A DNA stretch of 64,000 nucleotides from Pseudomonas frederiksbergensis (GCF_003732705.1 NZ_MOBR01000016.1:1-64000); one strand, 5' to 3'; shown: positions 16,741 to 26,001, numbered from the stretch's first letter. The notes: generated by a model not told the origin, from the sequence alone. Numbers and translations are program-made.

Positions 16741-18054
16741 ATGACTGCCAATATCGATACGCGCCCGGCGCCGTTTACCCGTTCGGACTACAAGACCCTG
16801 GGCCTTGCGGCGCTCGGCGGCGCGCTGGAAATCTACGATTTCATTATTTTCGTATTTTTCGCCCTGACCCTCAGCCAACTGTTCTTCCCACCCGAAATGC
16901 CCGAGTGGCTGCGTTTGCTGCAAAGTTTCGGGATCTTCGTCACCGGTTACCTGGCGCGGCCGCTGGGCGGGATCCTGATGGCGCATTTCGCCGACAAATT
17001 GGGGCGAAAGAAAGTCTTCAGCCTGAGCATTTTGATGATGGCGCTGCCGTGCCTGCTGATCGGGATCATGCCGACCTACGCGCAGATCGGCTATTTCGCG
17101 CCGTTGCTGCTGTTGGCCCTGCGCATCCTTCAGGGGGCGGCGGTGGGCGGTGAAGTGCCGAGCGCCTGGGTGTTCGTCGCCGAGCACGCGCCGGCCGGTC
17201 ATCGCGGTTATGCGCTCGGTTTCCTCCAGGCCGGGCTGACATTCGGCTATTTGATCGGCGCGTTGACCGCGACCTTTCTGGCCCAGGCCTTCACCCCGGC
17301 AGAAATCCTCGATTACGCCTGGCGCTACCCGTTCCTGCTGGGGGGCGTGTTTGGTGTGATCGGTGTCTGGCTGCGCCGCTGGCTCAGTGAGACCCCGGTG
17401 TTCATGGCCATGCAGGCACGCCGCGATGAAACGGGCGAATTGCCGCTGCGCACGGTGCTGCGCGAACATCGGCTGGCCATGCTGCCGGCGATGATCCTCA
17501 CCTGCGTGCTGACTTCAGCCGTGGTGGTGTTCGTGGTCATCACCCCGACCATGATGCAGAAAACCTTCGGCATGACCGCCAGCCACACCTTCGCCCTGAG
17601 CGCCTTGGGCATCGTGTTTCTGAACATCGGTTGTGTGCTCGCCGGTTTGCTGGTCGACCGCATCGGCGCCTGGCGCACGGTCATGCTCTACAGCCTGTTA
17701 CTGCCGTTGGGCATCGGTGTGCTCTACACCTGCCTGATCATTGGCGGCGACTGGATCGGCCTGGCCTACGCGGTGGCCGGCCTCAGTTGTGGGGTCGTCG
17801 GCGCGGTGCCGTCGGTGATGGTCAGTCTGTTTCCGGCGCGGATTCGCGTCTCGGGGATTTCTTTCACTTACAACATTGCCTACGCCGCCTGGGCGAGTGT
17901 CACACCGCTATTGCTGATTGGTCTGATGCCCTGGAGCCCGTGGATCTGCGTGATTTTCTGTGCGGTGATGGGCGCGGCGGGCGTGAGCAGTGCGGCGTAT
18001 TTCGGGGCGCGCATGCCCCATGTCGGGAGCCGGTCCGTGGCGCCCTGTCTGTAG
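16741..18054 (+). CDS. MFS transporter, metabolite:H+ symporter (MHS) family
   Basis: A 437 aa, 12-segment major facilitator. The N-terminus LGGALEIYDFIIFVFFA and the loop GGILMAHFADKLGRKKVF (the MFS motif between TM2 and TM3) are characteristic of the MHS group (citrate, proline/betaine, shikimate and similar). RILQGAAVGGEVPSAWVFVAE is the family TM4 signature. ATG 16741 is chosen over an upstream in-frame start because MTANIDTRPAPFTRSDYK gives the normal short cytoplasmic N-terminus. The substrate is unknown; an organic acid is likely. Confidence 0.87.
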   Translation: MTANIDTRPAPFTRSDYKTLGLAALGGALEIYDFIIFVFFALTLSQLFFPPEMPEWLRLLQSFGIFVTGYLARPLGGILMAHFADKLGRKKVFSLSILMMALPCLLIGIMPTYAQIGYFAPLLLLALRILQGAAVGGEVPSAWVFVAEHAPAGHRGYALGFLQAGLTFGYLIGALTATFLAQAFTPAEILDYAWRYPFLLGGVFGVIGVWLRRWLSETPVFMAMQARRDETGELPLRTVLREHRLAMLPAMILTCVLTSAVVVFVVITPTMMQKTFGMTASHTFALSALGIVFLNIGCVLAGLLVDRIGAWRTVMLYSLLLPLGIGVLYTCLIIGGDWIGLAYAVAGLSCGVVGAVPSVMVSLFPARIRVSGISFTYNIAYAAWASVTPLLLIGLMPWSPWICVIFCAVMGAAGVSSAAYFGARMPHVGSRSVAPCL

Positions 18055-18077
18055 TTATTTCCGGGGCGTGGCGGCCA

Positions 18078-19448
18078 TCACGTCAACCAATGCCACCACA
18101 ACAACGTCCCCACCAACCCCACCACCGACACGATGGTTTGCAGGATCGACCAGACCCAGATCGTCTGTTTGAGCTGCAAGCCAAAGTACTCGCGCACCAT
18201 CCAGAACCCGGCGTCGTTCACGTGACAGAAAAACACCGAGCCGGCGCCAATCGCCAGCGCCACTAATGAGCTTTGCGTTGCCGCCAGCCCCGCCATCATC
18301 GGCGCCAAAATACCCGCAGTGGTCGTCGTCGCGACCGTGGCCGAGCCGGTGGCCTGCCGCAACGCCACGGCGATCAGCCAGGCCAGCAGCAAGTACGGCA
18401 TGTGCGCGCCTTCGGCGACTTTACTGATGGTCTGACTGACGCCGGCATCGAGCAGCGTTTGCTTCAAGCCGCCACCGGCACCGATGGTCAGCAGTAACAC
18501 CGCAATCGGCGCGAGGCTTTTACGCAACGTGCCGCCCACGTGTTCGCGGGGCATGCCATTGGCCCAGCCGAGGCAGATCACCGCCGCCATGACAGCAATG
18601 CCCAACGCCACCAGCGGTTCGCCGAGGAACTTCAGGGTCAGGGCGACGGTGCTTTCGGGGCTCATCGCGACTTTCGCCAACGTGCTGCCGAGCATCAGCA
18701 ATACCGGCAACAGAATAATCAGCAACGACATGCCGAAGCTCGGCTGGCGCGGGGCCTTGGGCGGCGCGCTGAACAGTGCACCGAGCTCTGCCGGCTCGTC
18801 GACGTGCATGCGTTTCGACAGCCAGTTGCCATAGATCGGACCGGCCAGAATCACCGCCGGAATCGCGACGCTGAAACCCAGCAACATCGTCAAACCGAGG
18901 TCGGCATGCAACGCGCTGACCGCAATCAGCGGCCCGGGATGCGGCGGCATCAAGGCGTGCAACGTGGTCATCCCGGCCAACGCCGGAATGGCGATCTTGA
19001 GCAACGGCTGACCCGAACGGCGCGCCATGACGAAGATGATCGGCACCATCATCACCAGGCCCACTTCAAAAAACAGCGGCAGGCCGATCACCATCGCCAC
19101 CAGCGCCATGACCCACGGCAACGACTTGCCTTTACCCAGGCCAAGCAAGGTCGAAGCGATGCGATCCGCGGCTCCGGATTCAGCCATCAATGCACCGAGC
19201 ATCGAACCCAGCGCAATGATGATCCCCGCCTCACCCAGAATCGCCCCGGCGCCTTTGCTGAACGCTTTGGCCACGTCCCCGGGCGGCAAACCGGCCCCGA
19301 CACCCGCAATGAACGTGCCGATCAGGATCGACAGAAAGGGCGGGAGTTTGGTGGCGCTGATCAACACGATAATCGTGGCAATCGCCAGCAGGCAGCAAAG
19401 GATCAAACGGGTGTCGTGAACCATCCAGGCAGCAGTCGATAACTCCAA
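18078..19448 (-). CDS. GntP-family gluconate:H+ symporter
   Basis: A 456 aa membrane protein of the GntP family. Diagnostic blocks are LIGTFIAGVGAGLPPGDVAKAF near residue 41, GLPLFFEVGLVMMVPI near 121 and HALMPPHPGPLIAV near 163. The start appears to be TTG 19448 (read MELSTAAW), because AGGAG lies 7 bp upstream. The first ATG (19424) has no such site. Gluconate kinase and regulator genes are not adjacent, so another aldonate or gluconate-like acid is possible. A palindrome lies about 30 bp upstream. Confidence 0.88.
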   Translation of the reverse strand: MELSTAAWMVHDTRLILCCLLAIATIIVLISATKLPPFLSILIGTFIAGVGAGLPPGDVAKAFSKGAGAILGEAGIIIALGSMLGALMAESGAADRIASTLLGLGKGKSLPWVMALVAMVIGLPLFFEVGLVMMVPIIFVMARRSGQPLLKIAIPALAGMTTLHALMPPHPGPLIAVSALHADLGLTMLLGFSVAIPAVILAGPIYGNWLSKRMHVDEPAELGALFSAPPKAPRQPSFGMSLLIILLPVLLMLGSTLAKVAMSPESTVALTLKFLGEPLVALGIAVMAAVICLGWANGMPREHVGGTLRKSLAPIAVLLLTIGAGGGLKQTLLDAGVSQTISKVAEGAHMPYLLLAWLIAVALRQATGSATVATTTTAGILAPMMAGLAATQSSLVALAIGAGSVFFCHVNDAGFWMVREYFGLQLKQTIWVWSILQTIVSVVGLVGTLLWWHWLT

Positions 19449-19476
19449 AACGGGACTCCTTATCGGGCAGATACCG

Positions 19477-19495
19477 TTGCAACATGTTGTTGCAA
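19477..19495. promoter_or_regulatory. perfect palindrome upstream of gntP-like gene, candidate operator
   Basis: TTGCAACA-TGT-TGTTGCAA is a perfect 8+3+8 inverted repeat, 29 bp upstream of the gntP-like TTG start. Position and symmetry suit a dimeric repressor site. The regulator is not in the window. Confidence 0.45.
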
Positions 19496-19689
19496 TTTAG
19501 TCGCAGGATACCTGATATGGCCGGGGTAGAGCGGTGGGTTTTGTAACGGGTCCCCGTAGGAATGACAGAGCCAGTGCCACGTTGCCATTATTTTTGTAGG
19601 ACAACCCCCAAACGCTCTTCAGAAAATATCCCCAACGCCGATGCCTAGGCTGCATACCGCTTTTCATCCCTGTCCATCGGTGCTTTCCC

Positions 19690-21006
19690 ATGTTCAATAA
19701 ACGCTTGAAGCAGGAGCTGTCCGCTCTTCGCGAAGAACTCTCCAGCCTCCTGCAAGTGAAGGACAGCCTGGAAAGCGAGATGCTGGTCCTGACCCTCGAT
19801 CCCGATGGGCGGGTTCAATCGGTCAATCAGAATTTCCTCGGCGAGATGCTCTACAAGAGCAATGACCTGGTCGGCCGACACATCGAAGACATCGTGCCGG
19901 CTCACGTGAAATCCGACGAATTCCATCAGCGATTCAAAAACGCACTGACCCGAGGCGAACATTTCGCCGGCACCGTGCGTTTGCTGCGTGGCAATGGTGC
20001 CGAGGCCTGGTTGCGTTCGATCCTGCAACCGGTGCGTTCGGCGGGCGGTCGCATCAAGCATTTTTCGATTTATTCCAGCGACCTGACCCGCACCATCGAA
20101 GCGTCGCGCGAGCACGAGAACCTGATCGGTGCGCTGGTGCGTTCGACGGCGGTAATCGAGTTCGACCTCAACGGCAATGTGCTGAGCGCTAACGAGCGCT
20201 TCCTCAACGGCATGGGTTACAGCCTGGCGCAAATTCAGGGCAAACATCACCGCACCTTTTGTGAGCCAGAGGAATACAACAGCGCCGAGTACCAGAACTT
20301 CTGGCGCCGTCTGAACAATGGCGAGTTTGTGGCCGATCGCTTCAAACGTGTCGACAGCCACGGTCGTGTGGTCTGGCTGGAGGCGTCCTACAACCCGGTG
20401 GTCGATGCCAATAACAAACTCTACAAAGTGGTGAAATTCGCCACGGTGATTACCGATCAGGTCAATCAGGAACAAGCGGTCGCCGAGGCGGCCAACATCG
20501 CCTACAGCACGTCGATTCAGACCGATAACAGCGCCCAGCGCGGCACGGCAGTGGTGACTCAGGCGGTGAGCGTGATGCGCGACCTCGCCAAACATATGCA
20601 AACCGCCGGCGAAGGCATCGAAGCCCTGAACGAGCAGTCGCTGGTGATTGGCACCATCGTCAAGACCATCAGTGGCATTGCCGAACAGACCAACCTGTTG
20701 GCGCTCAACGCGGCGATTGAAGCCGCGCGTGCCGGCGAACAGGGTCGGGGTTTTGCGGTGGTGGCGGACGAGGTTCGGCAACTGGCCTCACGCACCAGCC
20801 AGGCCACGGATGAAATTGTCGGCGTCGTGCGGCAGAACCAGGACATGGCGCGCAACGCCGTGGCCCTGATGACTGACGGCAAGCTACAGGCCGAGCAAGG
20901 TTTGGCGCTGGCGGCGGAGGCGGGCACGGTGATTGTCGAGATTCAGGACGGCGCGCAAAAAGTGGTGAACGCGGTAGGGCAGTTTGCCAATCAACTGGCG
21001 ACTTGA
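19690..21006 (+). CDS. soluble PAS-PAS chemoreceptor-like protein (BdlA/Aer type)
   Basis: A 438 aa protein with two PAS domains (about 28-130 and 148-250) and a C-terminal methyl-accepting signalling domain (about 265-438). The highly conserved hairpin tip EQTNLLALNAAIEAARAGEQ lies near residue 333. A short coiled coil opens the protein. There is no transmembrane segment and no HAMP, so it is cytoplasmic, as in P. aeruginosa BdlA, which controls biofilm dispersion. PAS domains suggest sensing of redox, oxygen or a small ligand; the ligand is unknown. It stands alone, without che genes nearby. Confidence 0.85.
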   Translation: MFNKRLKQELSALREELSSLLQVKDSLESEMLVLTLDPDGRVQSVNQNFLGEMLYKSNDLVGRHIEDIVPAHVKSDEFHQRFKNALTRGEHFAGTVRLLRGNGAEAWLRSILQPVRSAGGRIKHFSIYSSDLTRTIEASREHENLIGALVRSTAVIEFDLNGNVLSANERFLNGMGYSLAQIQGKHHRTFCEPEEYNSAEYQNFWRRLNNGEFVADRFKRVDSHGRVVWLEASYNPVVDANNKLYKVVKFATVITDQVNQEQAVAEAANIAYSTSIQTDNSAQRGTAVVTQAVSVMRDLAKHMQTAGEGIEALNEQSLVIGTIVKTISGIAEQTNLLALNAAIEAARAGEQGRGFAVVADEVRQLASRTSQATDEIVGVVRQNQDMARNAVALMTDGKLQAEQGLALAAEAGTVIVEIQDGAQKVVNAVGQFANQLAT

Positions 21007-21110
21007 TTCGCAAGCTCGAATAAATGCGAAAAGATCGCAGCCTTTTTCCGGGCATGGCCTAAATCGCGGTTGCCGCTACAATCGGCGCTTTCCCCTTGGA
21101 GCAGACTTCC

Positions 21111-21716
21111 ATGACCGTTTCCCATCGCCGTCCGGTTCCGTTGTCCAAGGCGTATCGCCTGCTCAATCACGGGCCGACCGTGCTGGTCAGTGCGGCCCAC
21201 GACGGTCAGCGCAATATCATGGCCGCGGCGTGGGCCATGCCGCTGGATTTTGAACCGCCGAAGATTGCCGTCGTGCTGGACAAGTCCACCTGGACCCGAC
21301 AACTGCTGGAAGCCTCGGGCACGTTCGTGGTGAACGTGCCCTGCGTTGCCCAGGCTGACATCGTGCAAACCGTCGGCTCGACGTCTGGCCTGGCGCTGAC
21401 TCAGGGTCAAGGCCAGGACAAGTTCCAGGCTTACGGCCTGCAGACCTTCAGCGGCGAGTTGATCGATGCGCCGATGCTGGAAGGATGCGTTGCGTGGCTG
21501 GAGTGCCGGTTGTTGCCGGAGCCGCACAATCACCAGCAATACGACCTGTTCCTGGCCGAGGTGATTGCCGCTCAAGCGGACGAACGCGTGTTCAGCGATG
21601 GTCGCTGGCACTTCGAAGGGCATGACGCGCTGCGCACCTTGCACCATGTCGCCGGTGGACACTTCCTGAAGATCGGCGACCCGGTGGACGGTAAGGCGCT
21701 GGGCGAATCTGACTAA
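21111..21716 (+). CDS. flavin reductase family protein (FMN-binding)
   Basis: A 201 aa member of the flavin reductase-like / FMN-binding split-barrel family. The block DGQRNIMAAAWAMPLDFEPPKIAVV near residues 28-52 and SGTFVVNVP near 67 are typical. ATG 21111 has GGAG nine bases upstream, whereas the longer frame starts with a TTG inside that site. The family includes oxidoreductases that supply reduced flavin. Its stop overlaps the convergent GNAT gene stop by 3 bases. Confidence 0.82.
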   Translation: MTVSHRRPVPLSKAYRLLNHGPTVLVSAAHDGQRNIMAAAWAMPLDFEPPKIAVVLDKSTWTRQLLEASGTFVVNVPCVAQADIVQTVGSTSGLALTQGQGQDKFQAYGLQTFSGELIDAPMLEGCVAWLECRLLPEPHNHQQYDLFLAEVIAAQADERVFSDGRWHFEGHDALRTLHHVAGGHFLKIGDPVDGKALGESD

Positions 21717-22279
21717 AAAGCACTGATCGGCGACGGTTCAAACTCTGCGCGCAACAACGAAAGTTGCAGCAAATCGTGATGTTTTCCCAGCCAGAAACCC
21801 GCCTGACGAAGCCGTCCTTCCTGGACGAAACCCAAGCGTTCGAGCAATTTCAAACACGCTTGGTTCTGCGGGTGGACAGTGGCCTCGATCCGATGGAGCT
21901 GCATCTGTTCAAAACTCCAGACCAGCATGGCTTGCAGCGCTTCAGACATGATGCCTTTGCCCCAGGCCGGCTGCCCAAGCGCGAAACCCAGCGAGCAGCT
22001 TTTCCACTGGCGATTCCATTTGAACAGGCCGCAATTGCCGAGCAATTCGTCGTGCGCTTTGTCCTGGATGCCCCAACGGATACCGGGGTTGGGTTGCGTG
22101 CGCGATTCGGCGAACGTGTTGACTAATGCCTGGGCCTGAGCGATTTCGGTAATCGGGTCCATGCCGAACCACTGCATGGCCTGTTGATTACCGTGAATCG
22201 CCAACAGGGCCGGGGCGTCGGCCGTGACGATTTCGCGCAGCTGCAGGCGCGGCGTTTCGAGGGTCGGGAAGTCGCTCAT
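21713..22279 (-). CDS. GNAT family N-acetyltransferase (RimJ/RimL-like)
   Basis: A 188 aa acetyltransferase resembling the RimJ/RimL subgroup. The opening TPRLQLREIVTADAPALL is characteristic and the acetyl-CoA segment is GFALGQPAWGKGIMSEALQA. It ends with NQACLKLLERLGFVQEG. AGGA sits upstream of ATG 22279. The acceptor (protein or small molecule) is unknown. Confidence 0.88.
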   Translation of the reverse strand: MSDFPTLETPRLQLREIVTADAPALLAIHGNQQAMQWFGMDPITEIAQAQALVNTFAESRTQPNPGIRWGIQDKAHDELLGNCGLFKWNRQWKSCSLGFALGQPAWGKGIMSEALQAMLVWSFEQMQLHRIEATVHPQNQACLKLLERLGFVQEGRLRQAGFWLGKHHDLLQLSLLRAEFEPSPISAF

Positions 22280-22355
22280 GGAATGTCCTTATTCGTCGAC
22301 CGGGAAGTCGGTCAAATGATCACGGCGATCACAGTCTGCGTATTTCCAGTGTTTT

Positions 22356-22724
22356 TCAAATCCACAGATCATTCATCGCCGTGAGTTCACCGCCTTCACT
22401 GCCGGTGTTCACTACGCCCTTGGGTTCGATCAGCAGCAGTTTCACTTCCTGTTCCGCCGACGGTTTGTGCTCGACGCCCTTGGGCACGACGTACATTTCA
22501 CCCGCTGAAATCAGTACGTGACCGTCGCGAAAGTCGATGCGCAATTGCCCTTCGAGAACGATGAAGGTTTCGTCGGTTTCCAGGTGGTCGTGCCAGATGA
22601 AATCCCCCAGCAGCTTCACCACTTTGAATTGGTAGTCGTTCATTTCGGCGATGACCCGGGGTGACCAGTGTTGGTCGATCAGGTCGATTTTTTGCAGGAA
22701 GTTCAGGCTTTTTAACGTGTTCAT
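22356..22724 (-). CDS. small cupin-domain protein
   Basis: A 122 aa single cupin barrel. Motif 1 is DFIWHDHLETDETFIVLEG (about 37-55), giving candidate metal ligands His41, His43, Glu47 and a later His in GVEHKPSA. GGAG lies about 8 bp before ATG 22724. Such proteins are often sugar isomerases, dioxygenases or sensors; the role is unknown. It lies downstream of an AraC remnant and may once have been regulated by it. Confidence 0.82.
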   Translation of the reverse strand: MNTLKSLNFLQKIDLIDQHWSPRVIAEMNDYQFKVVKLLGDFIWHDHLETDETFIVLEGQLRIDFRDGHVLISAGEMYVVPKGVEHKPSAEQEVKLLLIEPKGVVNTGSEGGELTAMNDLWI

Positions 22725-22800
22725 CAGGTGGTGCTCCAGAGTGATTCCGGTTCCACGATAACCAGCGCATCGAGGTGATTCTTGAACGATCGTGCGTGAC

Positions 22801-22944
22801 TCAGCGTCGGTGCATCTTCATCCAGCGGGCCGGCGACAGGCCGTAGGTTTTGCTGAACTGACGCGTCATGTGGCTCTGATCGGTGAAACCGGCCATCAGC
22901 GCGGCACTGACCAGCGACTGGCCCTGAATCAGCAGCGCGCGGAG
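22801..22944 (-). pseudogene. C-terminal fragment of an AraC-family regulator
   Basis: The last 47 codons read LRALLIQGQSLVSAALMAGF..DQSHMTRQFSKTYGLSPARW, the second helix-turn-helix of an AraC/XylS protein, and end with a normal stop. Upstream of LRALL the similarity stops: no first HTH and no sensor domain is present. The longer open frame (to 23106) has unrelated sequence. This is a truncated, presumably dead gene. Confidence 0.75.
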
Positions 22945-23007
22945 GCATGTGCTTGGCCATGGTGGCGTTGTCTTGAACTCGATGCAGAACACGTTAACCC
23001 AGGGACA

Positions 23008-23124
23008 AACCGTTGTCTGCTGAGTCGGGTCGCGGGTGCTTATGAGCGTTCGCGCAAATGGCTGGACCGCTTTGCCGGCAGTTGCTACCTGCTGTTCGGC
23101 GCGCATTGGGTGGCCAATCGTTGA
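23008..23124 (+). pseudogene. C-terminal fragment of a LysE/RhtB-type exporter
   Basis: About 38 codons on the plus strand end with LLSRVAGAYERSRKWLDRFA then GSCYLLFGAHWVANR and a stop. The pattern RKWLDRxxG-xxxxxFG matches the last helix of LysE-family amino-acid exporters. Nothing upstream matches the rest of that family. Together with the AraC fragment facing away from it, it looks like the two outer ends of a divergent araC-lysE pair whose centre was deleted. Confidence 0.5.
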
Positions 23125-24390
23125 TCAGGTCAGCGCCGTGGCCACCGGTTGATCGGTAACGGCAGGTGTCTTGTTCAATGTCTCGGGCATGGCGAGCACG
23201 AGCAACACCAGCGCTGTGGCCGCCACTGCCGCGAGCGTGAGGAATGCCGCGCTGTAACCGGCCAGTTGAACCACGAATCCGGCCAAACCGTTGCTCAGTG
23301 CGGCGCCCAGACCGAACACCGTCGACAACGCACCCAAGCTCACATTGAAGCGTCCGGTGCCTTGGGTCAGGTCCTTGATCACTACCGGAAACAATGCGCC
23401 GAAGATCCCGGCACCGACACCGTCAAGCAGCTGCACCGCCACCAGCCAATACGGGTCGTCCGACAAGGTATAAAGCATCCCGCGCAAGGGCAGGATCAGG
23501 AACCCCGCCAGCAGCAACGGCTTGCGCCCCCAGACATCAGCTTTCCAGCCCACCAGCAGCGCCACCGGCACCATGACCAATTGCGCGGCGACGATGCAGG
23601 CGGACGTCAGTGGCGTGGCCATTTGCAGGTTCACCAGGGACAGTTTCTGACTCACCAGCGGCAGCATTGCCGCATTCGCCAGATGAAACAGCCCACAACA
23701 AATACCGAATATCAGCAGTGGCCGGTTGTGCAGCAAAACATTCAGACCGGAGGGCTGTTCACCATGGGCCGGCCCTTGTGGGTCGAAGCCTCGGGCAACA
23801 TCGTGATCAATGGCTTGAGGCGAGATGAGGCTGATGGCAAGTACGCTGGCCAGCGCCATCACCGCCATCAGGTAAAACACCGCCACGGGGCCGAATAAAT
23901 ACGCAAATCCCCCAGCCAGTAACGCCGCAACCGCATTGCCGGCATGGTTAAAGGTTTCATTGCGCCCGGTGCGGCGGGTAAAGGCTCGCGGCCCGGTAAT
24001 GCCCAATGAAATAGCGGAGATGGCCGGGGCGAACACCGACGCCGCGGCAGCGCTCAAGGCCTGGGTCAGCGCCACCAGCGTGAACGAGGTAATGAAGGGC
24101 AATAGCACGCAACTCACCGTCACCAGCAGCGCCGCAACGATGATCACCCCGCGTTTGCGGCGGGTTCGATCAATCAGTGCGCCGGCCGGGGTCTGGGTCA
24201 ACAGCGCGGCAATCCCGGCCAAAGTCATCACCAGGCCGATACTGGCCGGGTCCCAGTGATGCACCGCCAGCAAATAAATCGCCAGGTACGGCCCGAGTCC
24301 GTCGCGCACGTCGGCGAGAAAGAAGTTGAGCCCGTCCAGGGAGAGGGTGTTGCGACGATCGGTAGGAGCGTTCAAGGTCGGCCTCTGCAT
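23125..24390 (-). CDS. MFS transporter
   Basis: A 421 aa, 12-segment major facilitator. The motif between TM2 and TM3 is GALIDRTRRKRG (about 74-85), and a conserved acidic/basic pair follows DGLNFFLADVRDGLGPYLA at the N-terminus. It has a second-half motif GWKADVWGRKPLL near 287. The substrate is unknown; some relatives are drug or metabolite exporters. Its stop abuts the LysE remnant stop. Confidence 0.85.
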   Translation of the reverse strand: MQRPTLNAPTDRRNTLSLDGLNFFLADVRDGLGPYLAIYLLAVHHWDPASIGLVMTLAGIAALLTQTPAGALIDRTRRKRGVIIVAALLVTVSCVLLPFITSFTLVALTQALSAAAASVFAPAISAISLGITGPRAFTRRTGRNETFNHAGNAVAALLAGGFAYLFGPVAVFYLMAVMALASVLAISLISPQAIDHDVARGFDPQGPAHGEQPSGLNVLLHNRPLLIFGICCGLFHLANAAMLPLVSQKLSLVNLQMATPLTSACIVAAQLVMVPVALLVGWKADVWGRKPLLLAGFLILPLRGMLYTLSDDPYWLVAVQLLDGVGAGIFGALFPVVIKDLTQGTGRFNVSLGALSTVFGLGAALSNGLAGFVVQLAGYSAAFLTLAAVAATALVLLVLAMPETLNKTPAVTDQPVATALT

Positions 24391-24498
24391 GACGGGATGC
24401 GCATTAGCAATGACTGATGGAGACGGCGCGAAGTTTCAGTCTTTAATTCATCGGTGCTGCCGTGGTATCAAACAGCACATTCACCATGAGGCCAGGCA

Positions 24499-25593
24499 AT
24501 GAGCAAGCTGCGGGTTGGGATTATTTTCGGGGGCCGTTCGGCCGAGCATGAGGTGTCGCTGCAATCGGCGAAAAACATCGTCGATGCACTGGACCGTTCG
24601 CGCTTCGAACCGGTGCTGATCGGCATCGACAAACAAGGTCACTGGCACCTCAACGATCCCTCGAACTTCCTGCTCAATCAGGAAAACCCGGCGCTGATCG
24701 CCCTCAATCAATCCAATCGCGAACTGGCGGTGGTGCCGGGCAAGGCCAGTCAGCAATTGGTGGAAACCTCCAGTCAGGAACTGCTGGGCCACGTCGATGT
24801 GATCTTCCCGATTGTCCACGGCACCCTCGGCGAAGACGGCTGCCTGCAAGGTTTGCTGCGCATGGCGGATTTGCCGTTTGTTGGCTCCGATGTGTTGGGT
24901 TCTGCGGTGTGCATGGACAAGGACATCAGCAAGCGCCTGCTGCGCGACGCCGGGATTGCGGTCACGCCGTTCGTGACCTTGAACCGTGCCAGCGCCGCGC
25001 GTACCGGGTTTGCCGACGTGCAGGGCAAACTCGGTCTGCCGCTGTTCGTCAAACCGGCGAACCAGGGCTCTTCCGTGGGCGTGAGCAAAGTCACCGACGA
25101 AGCCGAATACACAGCAGCGGTTGAGCTGGCCTTGGGCTTCGACGAAAAAGTGTTGATCGAATCTGCCGTCAGCGGTCGCGAGATTGAATGCGCGGTGCTC
25201 GGCAATGATCAGCCGATCGCCAGTGGTTGCGGCGAGATCGTGGTGAGCAGTGGGTTCTATTCCTACGACAGCAAATACATCGACGACCAGGCCGCCCAAG
25301 TGGTGGTGCCGGCTAACATCAGCGTTGAGGCGAGCGAGCGTATTCGCGCCTTGGCCGTTGAGGCCTTTCAGGTGTTGGGTTGTTCAGGGTTGGCGCGGGT
25401 CGATGTATTCCTGACGGAGAGCGGCGAAGTGCTGATCAACGAAATCAACTCGCTGCCCGGTTTCACCCGCATCAGCATGTACCCCAAGCTGTGGCAGGCC
25501 ACCGGCATGACATATAGCGAACTGGTCAGCCGCTTGATCGACCTGGCGCTGGAAAAGCATCAGGCGCGGCAAGCGTTGAAGATCAGTCGTTAA
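24499..25593 (+). CDS. ddlA: D-alanine--D-alanine ligase (DdlA type)
   Basis: A 364 aa ATP-grasp ligase that makes the D-Ala-D-Ala dipeptide of peptidoglycan. The N-terminus VGIIFGGRSAEHEVSLQSAK is the DdlA signature. The ATP-grasp region includes LFVKPANQGSSVGVSKV (about 183-199) and EINSLPGFTRISMYP near 317. The length matches DdlA (about 364 aa) and not DdlB (about 310). Pseudomonads usually carry ddlB in the mra/fts cluster, so this is likely the second ligase. Confidence 0.95.
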   Translation: MSKLRVGIIFGGRSAEHEVSLQSAKNIVDALDRSRFEPVLIGIDKQGHWHLNDPSNFLLNQENPALIALNQSNRELAVVPGKASQQLVETSSQELLGHVDVIFPIVHGTLGEDGCLQGLLRMADLPFVGSDVLGSAVCMDKDISKRLLRDAGIAVTPFVTLNRASAARTGFADVQGKLGLPLFVKPANQGSSVGVSKVTDEAEYTAAVELALGFDEKVLIESAVSGREIECAVLGNDQPIASGCGEIVVSSGFYSYDSKYIDDQAAQVVVPANISVEASERIRALAVEAFQVLGCSGLARVDVFLTESGEVLINEINSLPGFTRISMYPKLWQATGMTYSELVSRLIDLALEKHQARQALKISR

Positions 25594-25619
25594 GCAAATA
25601 TTCACTCAAGGATTTATCG

Positions 25620-25964
25620 ATGACGGCTGCAACTGTTTACCTGTTTTCCTACGGCACCTTGCAGGACAAAGCCGTGCAACTGGCCAACTTCGGCCGCGAA
25701 CTGAGCGGCAGCGCCGATGCGATGCTGGGGTATGAGCAATCCTGGGTAGAAATCACCGACCCCGAAGTACTGGCCACCAGCGGCAAGACCCATCACCCGA
25801 TTCTGCGCCCGGGCAGCGAACGCAGTGCGCCGATTCCCGGCATGGTGTTCCAGATCACCCCTGAAGAGCTGGCTGCCGCCGACAGCTACGAAGTGTCGGA
25901 CTACCAGCGCGTCAGCGTGGTACTACAATCCGGGATCGAAGCGTGGGTGTATGTGAGCGTGTAG
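25620..25964 (+). CDS. gamma-glutamylcyclotransferase-like (AIG2/GGCT fold) protein
   Basis: A 114 aa protein with the family opening VYLFSYGTLQDKAVQ (YGTL substrate loop, residues about 12-15). A conserved Glu is in ELAAADSYE (about 81-89), which in GGCT enzymes is the catalytic acid. It may process gamma-glutamyl peptides. It starts 26 bp after ddlA with AAGGATTTATCG in front and is probably co-transcribed. Confidence 0.85.
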   Translation: MTAATVYLFSYGTLQDKAVQLANFGRELSGSADAMLGYEQSWVEITDPEVLATSGKTHHPILRPGSERSAPIPGMVFQITPEELAAADSYEVSDYQRVSVVLQSGIEAWVYVSV

Positions 25965-26001
25965 TTGCGCAGCGCTGAGTAATCCCGAATGATGTGCAAA
26001 G

